Shown one piece after another: positions 1 to 7,542 of a DNA stretch of 9,416 nt. The stretch is taken from contig DAOTVW010000182.1 of NCBI GenBank assembly GCA_034436035.1, forward strand, positions 1-9,416. The letters are read 5' to 3'. How positions within the stretch are numbered: the stretch's first letter is position 1; every line of letters begins with the position of its first letter. This DNA is from UBA4823 sp034436035. GTDB taxonomy: Bacteria > Chloroflexota > Anaerolineae > Anaerolineales > UBA4823. The position numbers and the translations under genes are program-made. Below the pieces are notes generated by a model, which made no database searches, had not been told where the DNA came from, and was given only the letters and a program-made list of their open reading frames with translations.

Positions 1-254
1 TGGATCTTGACTTGAAAGGAATAAATGGTTTACAGGCAACTCAGTTCATCAAGGGTAATGCTCCGAGGATTAAAGTAGTGCTGTTAACGATGAACGAGGA
101 AAAGCCTTTCGAAGAGGATGCTTTTGCCGCAGGAGCAGACAGGTTTTTGTCAAAGAGGAAAATTTATACTCAATTGCCGGTGGTTTTAGATATATTATTT
201 AATATTGGTAAGATGAAAGATGAGCAGGTTGAAAAATCAAATAAAAGGGAATAA
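1..254 (+). CDS. Response regulator receiver domain, C-terminal part (5' end outside window)
   Basis: The reading frame is open from the window edge; bases 1-2 finish a codon and the first full codon is GAT at 3-5. The visible 80-odd residues are the second half of a CheY-like receiver domain. The segment DLDLKGINGL fits the phosphorylation-site loop, so the Asp at 3-5 is the likely phospho-acceptor. A Lys stands where most receivers have Pro (D-x-x-M-P-G). The switch Thr is in VVLLTMNEE and the conserved Lys in FLSKRK. The protein ends soon after the last receiver helix with a charged tail and no DNA-binding or enzymatic output domain, so at least its C-terminus is receiver-only; the N-terminus cannot be seen. 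Its last 35 bases overlap the next gene, which suggests translational coupling and a joint role with that sensor protein. The TTG at 12 is not a credible start because it lies inside the domain. Confidence 0.85.
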   Translation, partial: DLDLKGINGLQATQFIKGNAPRIKVVLLTMNEEKPFEEDAFAAGADRFLSKRKIYTQLPVVLDILFNIGKMKDEQVEKSNKRE

Positions 255-3200
255 TACTAAAGGATTATTTCATGAGACACCAAATGAAATTACAAGCTTA
301 CTGGAAAAAGCGTTAAATGCCACAGCCAATGGCATTGTAATTACCAACCGCGAGGGGGAGATCATTTGGGCAAATCCGGCGATGCAGGAATTAACCGGTT
401 ATACCGTAGAGGAAATGCTCGGGAAAAACCCGCGCATGTTCAATTCTGGTCGGCAAGATCGCAAATTCTATAAAAAGTTATGGGACACTATTCTGGATGG
501 ACGGGTTTGGTCGGGGGAAATAATCAACCGGCGCAAAGACGGGCGAGTTTATTATGAAGATTTAACAATCACACCAATAGCCTTATCCGGTGAGGCGATC
601 ACGCATTTCATCGCTATTAAACAAGATCGCACCCAAACCATTCGCCAAGAGACTGCTTTACGCACCAATGAAGAGCGTTTTCAATCCCTGATTGGTTCCA
701 TTGCTGATCTAGTGTTCACATTGGACATGGATGAACGCTTTAATGGCATTTTTGGACAGTGGGTATGGGATTTGAATATCCTTCCAGCAGATTTATTGGG
801 TAAAACGGCGCGCGAGGTTTTTGGTATCGAAGCCAGTTTACCCCATCATCTGGCGAACCTGCGTGTCTTGCTCGGGGAAAACGTCGTCTATGATTGGACA
901 ATGAACTCTCCTACCGGAACGAAAACCATTCAAATTCATTCTTCACCGTTACGAGATACGGAAAACCGAATTATAGGCATTGTGGGAGTTGGGCGTGACC
1001 TTACCGAGCAGGTTGAAACCAATCAAAGGTTAAATGAATATACCCAGGAACTCGAAATGCTCTATGAGATCTCTGGCACCTTGACCGGAATGACCGATTT
1101 GCCATCGATCTTCAAAGTTCTCAGTGAGCGCATTGCGGCTTTAATTGGTGCAAAAAAAGTGGTTATTGCCTTATCAAATCCAGAAACGGAGGAGATTGAA
1201 GCGCAAATTCCAGCCTTTGGTGTTGAAGAGTCTGAGCTATCTGAGTTTCATTATCCAGTACAATTTGGCACAGAAGTGTGGGATTTATCCCAACAAGGAG
1301 CTTTCATAGCCAATAGCATTGCCGAGATTCCTGAGAAATTCCAGCATTTTGCCGAACGATTTGGTGTGGAAAGTGTGTTGGTTGTTCCGTTTGATACCGA
1401 AGAACGGTTGGGCGGGATACTCTTCGCTGCGAACCGCGAAAATGGCTTTCATGAACATGAAGCGCATCTGCTGGGATTACTGGCGCGCCATTTAGGGGCG
1501 ATCATCGCCCGCATTCAAATGGTCTCCTATATTCAGAAGCAGCTCAATGAATTGCAAGTCCTGCATGCTGTGGCGGTTGCAGGGGTTAATGCATCGAGCG
1601 AGGATGAATTAATTACAAAGGTTACTCAGATTGTTGGTGAAGCGCTATATTCACAAAATTTTGGTGTGTTGTTAGTAAATAATGAAAGCAATACCTTAAC
1701 CCTTCATCCGAGCTACCATAGAGCAGGTTGTGGAGCGAAACAATTGATCATCCCTATCGGGCCTGGAAGCGTGTCCGGAATGGTTGCACTAAATGGAACA
1801 CCGAAAAGATTAGGGGATGTGCGCGCAGATAGCAATTACCTTCCAGCTAATCCTAATATCCAATCTGAACTCTGTGTTCCTATCCAGGTTGGCGAGGAAT
1901 TAATTGGGGTATTAAATGCGGAGAGTTATCAGTTGCGTGCGTTTTCAGAGAGTGATGAGCGTTTGTTAATCACGATTGCGGGGTTATTAGGATCAGGTAT
2001 AGGACGGTTGCGACGAGAAATTTCAGAGAAGCATCAACGGATTCTGGCGGAAAATCTTGCCGAAAAAAGGACTGTTTTACATCATGCCAGCCAGGAATTG
2101 ATTGAATCGGGTTATGATATCGAAAAAGTATGCCATGCATTGTATCAAGCGGTCAAGCAGATCATGCCCGCAGACGCGTTTGTCATCACGTTGAAAAATA
2201 AACAGACCAAGAAAGTGGATTTGGTTTATGGAATCGACCGCGGGGAAAGAGTGTTATCGAAAAGCATCCCTCTCCATCAGGGATTGTGTGGGATGGTGAT
2301 GGATAAAAAAGAATCCATATTGGTTCAAGATCTGCAAGATCACCCTCTCTTACAGAAAGATGCTTTCCATTTTGGTTCTGCGGATAAAGTACGTTCATTT
2401 GTGGCGGTGCCAATTCAGCATAATGGACGAATATTGGGGATGCTCTCTGCACAAAGTTACACTCCTGGTGTGTATTCCACGGAAGATGTGGAGTTGTTGG
2501 AATTGCTGGCTGCACACGCAGCTGGTATTTTAGAGAATATCGAACTCTTTCAGGAAACTCAACGAAAAGCACGCCAAATGGAGGCATTACTTGAGACAAC
2601 GCGCGACTTGGCTGGTATTCAGGAATTACCCCAGCTACTCAATCTAACACTTGATCGGGCAATCGCGTTACTCGGGATGGAGCGCGGGGGGATGTATCTC
2701 TTTGATCCGGTGAGGAAAGATTTAGAGTTAGTTGCAGCAAAGAATATTGGTGTTCAACCTGGCATTCGGATGAAATTAGGGGAGAGTATTTCGGGGCGGG
2801 TAGCAGTTTCCAGAAAGCCAATGGTCGTTGAGGATTACTCGAGTTGGGAAGGCCGTTCGCCAATTTATGAAGGATTGCACTATACTTCCTCGCTGGATGT
2901 GCCGATGATCTACCGTGGAGAATTAATCGGCGTTTTACTGGTCACAGAGGTATATCCGAAAACGCATCGATTTACAAAAGAAGAGATAGCTTTGTTGCAA
3001 ATGTTTGCGACACAGGCAGCATCGGCGGTGCGCAACGCCCAGTTGTTGAATAAAACCAGACGGCGCGTAACGGAATTAGAAGCGATCAATCTCATTTCAC
3101 GAAAATTACGAATAGCTCGTAATCTAGACGTAATCTTACCCGAATTCTTAACCGAAGTATTAAAAGTGGTAGACAGTTCCAATGGTGCACTCTGGCTGTA

Positions 3201-4650
3201 TGATGCTGATTTAGAAACATTTCAATTAGCTGCTGCGATGGGATGGATAGATCCGGCTATCCGTTTTGAAAAAGCGTTTCCATTTGACTTGTTAATGAGC
3301 GGGTTGGAAAAAGAGTCCTATACCATCATCGAAGATTTACGTGTTGCCGCGCAAAATCCTTCTTCTGTTTTCTCCTCTATTCCAGAAGGGTGGAATGGCG
3401 TGTTATTGCCGATTGCCTCTGTGAAACAAAAAATGGGAGTATTGCTGGTGGCATATCCTGATTCTCGATCAATTGAACCTGAAGAGATCAATCTGCTCTC
3501 CGCATTTTGTGAAATTGTGGGAAACACTATTCACCGTGCTCAATTAGATCGGCAAATGGAAAAGAGGATCGAACAACTATTATCCTTGCGCACCATTGAT
3601 AACGCGATCAATGCTAGCCTGGATCTAAGCTTAACCCTCGATATTTTAATCGACCAGGTCATCAACTACTATCACATTGATGCGGCAGATATTCTCTTAT
3701 ATGAATCACACTGGAACGCGTTGAAATTAGCTGCCGGGCGGGGTTTTTTGAATCCGTTTCCGTCCAATCAAATAATCCCGTTGACCTACGGTGGGCTTAG
3801 CCAGATACTGTCTTCCGGTCAAATTGTCACTGTGCAAAATTTAGCCGATTTCAACCTGGGGGATAATCGTGCTTCTTTATTTAAAAAAGAAGGGTTCCGC
3901 CATTATGTGGGATGTCCTTTGCTCGCTAAGGGGCAAATTGTAGGTTTGTTGGAGCTGTTTGGCCGCGCCGGGAATAGCGTTCCACCCAATGAGTTGGATT
4001 TCTTAGAAACCTTGGGAGGACAGGCTGCCATCGCCATTGATAATGCCCGCTTGTTTGAGAATTTGCAACAATCCAATGCCCAGTTGTATATGGCTTATGA
4101 TTCGACTCTGGAGGGTTGGGCGCGGACATTAGAATTGCGCGATAACGAAACCGAAGGACACAGCCGGCGCGTCTCGGACCTGACGTTGAAATTAGCCCGC
4201 ATGGTAGGTGTAACGGATGAAGAGTTGGTGCATATTCGCCGAGGTACGTTACTGCATGATATCGGGAAAATGGGCATCCCGGATGAGATTTTACATAAAC
4301 CCGGGCCGCTCACCCCTGAAGAATGGATGATCATGAAACAGCATCCCATATTCGCGTATCAACTGCTCAAACCAATCACCTACCTGGAAAAAGCGATTGA
4401 GATACCCTATTGTCACCATGAGCGGTGGGATGGTTCCGGTTATCCACGAGGATTGCAAGGCGAACAAATTCCACTAGCGGCGCGTATTTTCATGGTAGTG
4501 GATGTATATGATGCATTACGCTCTGACCGGCCTTATCGTACCGCTTGGTCTGAGGAAGAAACGCGCAATTACATCAAACAAAACGCGGGCACCTTATTTG
4601 ATCCGCGAATAGTGGAGCAATTCCTGAAATTGTTAGATAAAGGCGTATAA
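220..4650 (+). CDS. PAS-PAS-(GAF)6-HD-GYP sensor protein, probable cyclic-di-GMP phosphodiesterase
   Basis: This 1476-residue protein has no signal peptide or membrane segment, so it is probably cytoplasmic. Domains in order, boundaries approximate: PAS with PAC motif (24-142), second PAS (148-268), then GAF units at 278-434, 441-600, 621-777, 789-944, 952-1109 and 1121-1284, joined by helical linkers, and HD-GYP (1293-1475). The HD-GYP signature is complete: E1310 and H1314 in NETEGHSRRV, H1346-D1347 and K1350 in HDIGK, H1375, H1399-H1400 in HHERWDGSGYP, and D1428. The spacing matches characterised HD-GYP enzymes as I remember them, including the Glu linked to a trinuclear iron site. The family hydrolyses c-di-GMP to pGpG or GMP. 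There is no GGDEF or EAL domain. GAF1 (NRENGFHEHE) and GAF2 (FSESDE) keep remnants of the NKFDE cyclic-nucleotide motif; the other GAF ligands are unknown. The ATG at 220 is chosen because it overlaps the receiver gene and precedes the first PAS by a short tail; GAAAG just upstream is a weak ribosome-binding site. Confidence 0.93.
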   Translation: MSRLKNQIKGNNTKGLFHETPNEITSLLEKALNATANGIVITNREGEIIWANPAMQELTGYTVEEMLGKNPRMFNSGRQDRKFYKKLWDTILDGRVWSGEIINRRKDGRVYYEDLTITPIALSGEAITHFIAIKQDRTQTIRQETALRTNEERFQSLIGSIADLVFTLDMDERFNGIFGQWVWDLNILPADLLGKTAREVFGIEASLPHHLANLRVLLGENVVYDWTMNSPTGTKTIQIHSSPLRDTENRIIGIVGVGRDLTEQVETNQRLNEYTQELEMLYEISGTLTGMTDLPSIFKVLSERIAALIGAKKVVIALSNPETEEIEAQIPAFGVEESELSEFHYPVQFGTEVWDLSQQGAFIANSIAEIPEKFQHFAERFGVESVLVVPFDTEERLGGILFAANRENGFHEHEAHLLGLLARHLGAIIARIQMVSYIQKQLNELQVLHAVAVAGVNASSEDELITKVTQIVGEALYSQNFGVLLVNNESNTLTLHPSYHRAGCGAKQLIIPIGPGSVSGMVALNGTPKRLGDVRADSNYLPANPNIQSELCVPIQVGEELIGVLNAESYQLRAFSESDERLLITIAGLLGSGIGRLRREISEKHQRILAENLAEKRTVLHHASQELIESGYDIEKVCHALYQAVKQIMPADAFVITLKNKQTKKVDLVYGIDRGERVLSKSIPLHQGLCGMVMDKKESILVQDLQDHPLLQKDAFHFGSADKVRSFVAVPIQHNGRILGMLSAQSYTPGVYSTEDVELLELLAAHAAGILENIELFQETQRKARQMEALLETTRDLAGIQELPQLLNLTLDRAIALLGMERGGMYLFDPVRKDLELVAAKNIGVQPGIRMKLGESISGRVAVSRKPMVVEDYSSWEGRSPIYEGLHYTSSLDVPMIYRGELIGVLLVTEVYPKTHRFTKEEIALLQMFATQAASAVRNAQLLNKTRRRVTELEAINLISRKLRIARNLDVILPEFLTEVLKVVDSSNGALWLYDADLETFQLAAAMGWIDPAIRFEKAFPFDLLMSGLEKESYTIIEDLRVAAQNPSSVFSSIPEGWNGVLLPIASVKQKMGVLLVAYPDSRSIEPEEINLLSAFCEIVGNTIHRAQLDRQMEKRIEQLLSLRTIDNAINASLDLSLTLDILIDQVINYYHIDAADILLYESHWNALKLAAGRGFLNPFPSNQIIPLTYGGLSQILSSGQIVTVQNLADFNLGDNRASLFKKEGFRHYVGCPLLAKGQIVGLLELFGRAGNSVPPNELDFLETLGGQAAIAIDNARLFENLQQSNAQLYMAYDSTLEGWARTLELRDNETEGHSRRVSDLTLKLARMVGVTDEELVHIRRGTLLHDIGKMGIPDEILHKPGPLTPEEWMIMKQHPIFAYQLLKPITYLEKAIEIPYCHHERWDGSGYPRGLQGEQIPLAARIFMVVDVYDALRSDRPYRTAWSEEETRNYIKQNAGTLFDPRIVEQFLKLLDKGV
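4645..4650 (+). promoter_or_regulatory. Possible -10 element (TATAAT) at the end of the HD-GYP gene
   Basis: A perfect TATAAT covers the last codons and stop of the HD-GYP gene and ends 12 bases before the ATG of the binding-protein gene. No convincing -35 hexamer lies 15-19 bases upstream. If it is used, the transcript would begin about 4657 and have a leader of only a few bases. That would fit the lack of a Shine-Dalgarno sequence before 4663. Chance occurrence is quite possible. Confidence 0.2.
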
Positions 4651-4662
4651 TACATATGACCT

Positions 4663-5991
4663 ATGAGCATCAAGCGGTTGTATTGGTTGATAACATTTTT
4701 TTTCATGGGAATGATCAGCCTGCAAGGCTGTGGCGCGCGTTCTCCGAGCACTCCAATTACCCCAACAACTGATGTAACTCAACAGCCAATTCCCACCGTC
4801 ACCATGACTCCCACACCGAATATTATCAATGGAACGGTAACGATTTGGCATTCGTGGGATGAAACCCAACGTTCGGTGTTGTTTCGCCGCATTTCTGCTT
4901 TTCAATCTCAATACCCCGATGTGCAATTTGATGTGTGGTATATACCCCCCCTGGATTTACAAGCCCGTTTCGAAGAAGCAATGAGCCAGGGAGGCGGTCC
5001 GAGTATTCTCATCGCACCGGCAGAATGGGGGCCCCGCTTGAGTGACGAAGGTTATATCATGGAACTTACCGATTTGGTATCCGATAAATTGACCGATACC
5101 CTTAATCCCGCAGCGGTGGAGGAGGGGGTATATAACTACCGCCAGATTGGGTTGCCGATTTCGCTCAAGGGAGTTGTTCTTTTTCGCAATAAAACCATCA
5201 TCCCCGCTCAACCAAAAACCTTTGATCAATTCGTTGCATTTGCGACTACTGCCACTGAAGGGGGCAAAGTGGGGGCGGATCTCGAACGAAGTTTTTATTA
5301 TTCAGGTGGGCATTTGATTGGGTTAGGTGGGCTATTAATGGATGCAGACGGGATGCCCGTTTTTCAACAAGATGATTATGCCATTGCGCAAAAATGGTTG
5401 TTTTTGCTGAAAGAATTCGAGAAAGCCGGGATGACTGAATTTAACTCGGACAATGACATCCGTCTGTTTAAGGATAATCGTGTGGGGATGATCATTGACG
5501 GAACATGGAATATGTATAATTTAGCTGGAGAAATCGGTCCATTAAACTTGGCGATTGATCCCTGGCCTGCTTATCAAGAAGGGCACCTATCTGGATTCAT
5601 TCAGGCGGATAATATGTTTCTGACCAGTTTAGCGAAAAGCGAAGCAGACCAAGTTTCGTGGCTTTTTTTACAGTCTTTTTACACCACAGAAGCGCAGTTG
5701 AGTCTGGCGGATGCAGGGATGATTCCCCCTATCCGTGTTACTACCATAGAGGGAGAGGATGGAACCTTGCGGATCAACGACCCGTTTATTGCCCAGGCGA
5801 TGGTTGCTTTAGATGGCGGGTGCGCATATCCGATTCAACCAGAAATGAACCTGTACCTGACCCAAATGGATGTTACCTTGCAGTCCTATTTGACCCAAGG
5901 CATGAATAGCAAGATTGCTTTACAAAAAGCATTTCAAACTTTACAATCCTTAGTCAGCCAGCATAAAACACGCATCACGCCTACACCGTAA
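4663..5991 (+). CDS. Extracellular solute-binding lipoprotein, family 1 (MalE-like) ABC transporter component
   Basis: The 442-residue product starts with a lipoprotein signal peptide: basic MSIKR, a hydrophobic stretch, and lipobox LQGC with Cys23 as the lipidated residue. A Pro/Thr-rich linker follows to about residue 52, then the substrate-binding fold begins at GTVTIWHSWDE. Typical family 1 features are the first beta-strand motif TIWHSW, GLPISLKGVVLFRNK as the first lobe-crossing region, and VGMIIDGTWNMYNL (274-287), which matches the G-x-x-x-x-G-x-W motif of SBP_bac_1/8 proteins. It would bind a solute, often a sugar or oligosaccharide, outside the membrane, but the ligand cannot be read from the sequence. 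No permease or ATPase gene follows, so it is an orphan here. It lies 12 bases after the HD-GYP gene and is probably co-transcribed. An in-frame TGA at 4657-4659 fixes ATG 4663 as the furthest upstream start; no Shine-Dalgarno sequence is visible. Confidence 0.9.
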   Translation: MSIKRLYWLITFFFMGMISLQGCGARSPSTPITPTTDVTQQPIPTVTMTPTPNIINGTVTIWHSWDETQRSVLFRRISAFQSQYPDVQFDVWYIPPLDLQARFEEAMSQGGGPSILIAPAEWGPRLSDEGYIMELTDLVSDKLTDTLNPAAVEEGVYNYRQIGLPISLKGVVLFRNKTIIPAQPKTFDQFVAFATTATEGGKVGADLERSFYYSGGHLIGLGGLLMDADGMPVFQQDDYAIAQKWLFLLKEFEKAGMTEFNSDNDIRLFKDNRVGMIIDGTWNMYNLAGEIGPLNLAIDPWPAYQEGHLSGFIQADNMFLTSLAKSEADQVSWLFLQSFYTTEAQLSLADAGMIPPIRVTTIEGEDGTLRINDPFIAQAMVALDGGCAYPIQPEMNLYLTQMDVTLQSYLTQGMNSKIALQKAFQTLQSLVSQHKTRITPTP

Positions 5992-6008
5992 CGGAAATGG
6001 GTTGAGAG

Positions 6009-6051
6009 GGTTGAAAAATAAGGAGGAGTGTACGAGGAAATTTGTTCAACC
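6009..6051. repeat. Small inverted repeat (possible RNA hairpin) between the two operons
   Basis: GGTTGAA at 6009-6015 pairs with TTCAACC at 6045-6051. If a single G (6044) is bulged, AAAT next to the left arm can also pair with ATTT next to the right arm, giving an 11-pair stem. The loop holds the purine-rich AAGGAGGAG. A direct copy of GGGTTGA is at 5999-6005, just before GGGTTGA at 6008-6014. No T-run follows, so it is not a classical intrinsic terminator. It could be a weak terminator or 3' structure for the binding-protein transcript, or chance. Confidence 0.35.
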
Positions 6052-6070
6052 AAAATATGACAGTTAGCAC

Positions 6071-6099
6071 TTGCGAAATAATTGATGAAATGAGATAAT
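6071..6099 (+). promoter_or_regulatory. Candidate sigma70-type promoter for the 2-oxoacid oxidoreductase operon
   Basis: TTGCGA (6071-6076) and GATAAT (6094-6099) are separated by 17 bases and match the -35 and -10 consensus at 4/6 and 5/6 positions. Transcription would start near 6106, giving a leader of about 35 bases that carries AGGAGG (6129-6134) six bases before the ferredoxin ATG. The position at the head of a four-gene operon supports the call. It was found by eye only. Confidence 0.42.
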
Positions 6100-6140
6100 A
6101 TTTGTCGTAAAACCATATTTGTCTGTATAGGAGGCTAAAT

Positions 6141-6389
6141 ATGCCCGTTAAGGGATGGATTGAGGTCAATGAGAATTATTGCAAAGGTTGTGAGCTCTGT
6201 ATCAGTGAATGTCCACAAAATGTGTTGGTGTTGGATATGAATCACTTAACTCCGAAAGGGTATCATCCAGTAATGTTAAAGATGGATGGCTGCACCGGTT
6301 GTGGGATCTGTGCAATTATGTGCCCGGAAGCGGCATTGACGGTTTACCGGGAGCTGCCCCAAAAAGCAGCTCAACCTGTGCAACCTTGA
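6141..6389 (+). CDS. 2x[4Fe-4S] ferredoxin, delta subunit of 2-oxoacid:ferredoxin oxidoreductase
   Basis: This 82-residue protein has two complete cluster motifs: C14-x2-C17-x2-C20-x3-C24-P and C51-x2-C54-x2-C57-x3-C61-P, so it should carry two [4Fe-4S] clusters. In four-subunit oxidoreductases the delta subunit takes electrons from the beta-subunit cluster and passes them to free ferredoxin. The loop between the clusters (HLTPKGYHPV) resembles that of delta subunits (KorD/VorC/PorD types) rather than a stand-alone clostridial ferredoxin. The C-terminal tail is Pro/Gln-rich. AGGAGG at 6129-6134, six bases before the ATG, is a strong ribosome-binding site. It is the first gene of the operon and ends 15 bases before the alpha gene. 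Symbols for this subunit vary between systems, so none is given. Confidence 0.9.
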   Translation: MPVKGWIEVNENYCKGCELCISECPQNVLVLDMNHLTPKGYHPVMLKMDGCTGCGICAIMCPEAALTVYRELPQKAAQPVQP

Positions 6390-6404
6390 GCTGGAGGAAA
6401 AGAG

Positions 6405-7529
6405 ATGGCGAAAGAATTATTAAAAGGAAATATTGCCATGGCAGAAGCGGCGGTGCGCGCGGGCGTACAAGCTTACTTTGGCTATCCGATCACACCGCAG
6501 ACGGAGCTGTTGGAATGGATGTCGGAGCGCTTGCCAGCCTTGGGCAGGACATTTCTCCAAGCGGAGAGTGAGGTAGCTGCCATCAATATGCTATATGGGG
6601 CAGCATGTACCGGGGCTAGGGTTATGACATCATCATCCAGTCCCGGTATTTCGTTAATGATGGAAGGGCTATCCTATATCGCTGGCACGGAAGTCCCGGT
6701 TGTCTTAATCGATGTGATGCGCGGCGGACCTGGTTTGGGAAATATTGCCCCTTCGCAAGGGGATTATAACCAGATTGTGCATGGGGGAGGTCATGGGGAT
6801 TATCACCCTATTGTGTTAGCCCCTTCCAGCGTTCAAGAAGCGATCGATCTCACTGTATTGGCTTTCGATTTAGCAGAGAAATATCGTACGATTGCGTTTG
6901 TCATTGCGGATGGAAATATAGGTCAAATGATGGAACCGGCTGAACTTCCCCCCATGCGTCCATTGCGAACGGAATATCCAGATTGGGCTGTCCGTGGCGC
7001 AATGGGACGGGAACATCGTTTCCTCAGCTCAATTTATATTGAACCGAAAGATGAAGAGGTTACGAATTATCGCTTAATGCAGGTGTGGAATCGAATTCAG
7101 GAAAATGAAGTGCGTTATCGCGAATATTATTTAGATGACGCGGAAATTGTGGTAGTCGGATTTGGAACTGCGGGAAGGATCGCTCTCTCCGCTGTTCGAA
7201 ATGCACGCGCGCAGGGAGTAAAAGTTGGTTTACTGCGCCCGATCACGCTGAGCCCCTTCCCATTTGAGGAGTTGGAAAAAATTAGCAACCAAGCACAGAA
7301 ATTATTGGTTGTAGAAATGAACTCAGGGCAAATGCTGGAGGATGTGCAAAGGGCAATTAAGGGGAGAATTCCGGTGGAGTTTTATGGGCGGATGGGCGGC
7401 ATGGTGCCGTTCCCGGATGAAATTCTCTCGGAAATATTGCGAATAAATCAAGAAGATATCCCCCTCACAGGTGATCCACGTCAACGGTGGATGAAACGAT
7501 TTGCTGCTGTGATTAATTGGAAGAATTGA
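6405..7529 (+). CDS. vorB: 2-oxoacid:ferredoxin oxidoreductase alpha subunit, VorB-like (2-ketoisovalerate type)
   Basis: The 374-residue product carries the pyrimidine-binding and transketolase C-terminal parts of the enzyme. Motifs seen include KGNIAMAEAAVRAG (7-20), YPITPQTE (27-34, the substrate-loop Thr), the conserved Glu in QAESEVAAIN (E54), TSSSSPG (75-81) and VMRGGPGLGN (104-113) followed by PSQGDY. GQMMEP and a C-terminal domain starting near the DDAEIVVVGFGTAGR segment complete it. The TSSSSPG/RGGPGLG/PSQGDY combination is the pattern I know from proteins annotated as 3-methyl-2-oxobutanoate dehydrogenase subunit VorB. Related KorA proteins act on 2-oxoglutarate, so the substrate is an inference. 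The reaction is 2-oxoacid + CoA + oxidised ferredoxin to acyl-CoA + CO2 + reduced ferredoxin, in the cytoplasm. GGAGG at 6393-6397, seven bases before the ATG, supports the start. Confidence 0.92.
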   Translation: MAKELLKGNIAMAEAAVRAGVQAYFGYPITPQTELLEWMSERLPALGRTFLQAESEVAAINMLYGAACTGARVMTSSSSPGISLMMEGLSYIAGTEVPVVLIDVMRGGPGLGNIAPSQGDYNQIVHGGGHGDYHPIVLAPSSVQEAIDLTVLAFDLAEKYRTIAFVIADGNIGQMMEPAELPPMRPLRTEYPDWAVRGAMGREHRFLSSIYIEPKDEEVTNYRLMQVWNRIQENEVRYREYYLDDAEIVVVGFGTAGRIALSAVRNARAQGVKVGLLRPITLSPFPFEELEKISNQAQKLLVVEMNSGQMLEDVQRAIKGRIPVEFYGRMGGMVPFPDEILSEILRINQEDIPLTGDPRQRWMKRFAAVINWKN

Positions 7530-7542
7530 GGAGTAAATTTTT

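Noticed and set aside
454..520. LOV-like photoreceptor motif in the first PAS domain (GKNPRMFNSGRQ)
   Set aside because: LOV domains need the flavin-binding Cys in GxNCRFLQ. Here the position is Pro, as in ordinary PAS domains with the PxxxxSG pattern.
2186..4349. Several minus-strand open frames within the HD-GYP gene
   Set aside because: They lie entirely antisense to a well-supported gene with recognisable domains, resemble no family and lack ribosome-binding sites that I can see.
4656..4770. Overlapping ORF from ATG 4656 at the start of the binding-protein gene
   Set aside because: It runs about 38 codons in a different frame through the signal peptide and linker region, with no Shine-Dalgarno sequence and no recognisable product.
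6028..6060. Small ORF from GTG 6028 after AGGAGG (6021-6026)
   Set aside because: Only one base separates the Shine-Dalgarno sequence from the GTG, and the frame ends after ten codons.
6102..6131. Alternative promoter TTGTCG-18-TATAGG before the ferredoxin gene
   Set aside because: The -10 part coincides with the ribosome-binding site, so the transcript would start at or beyond the start codon.
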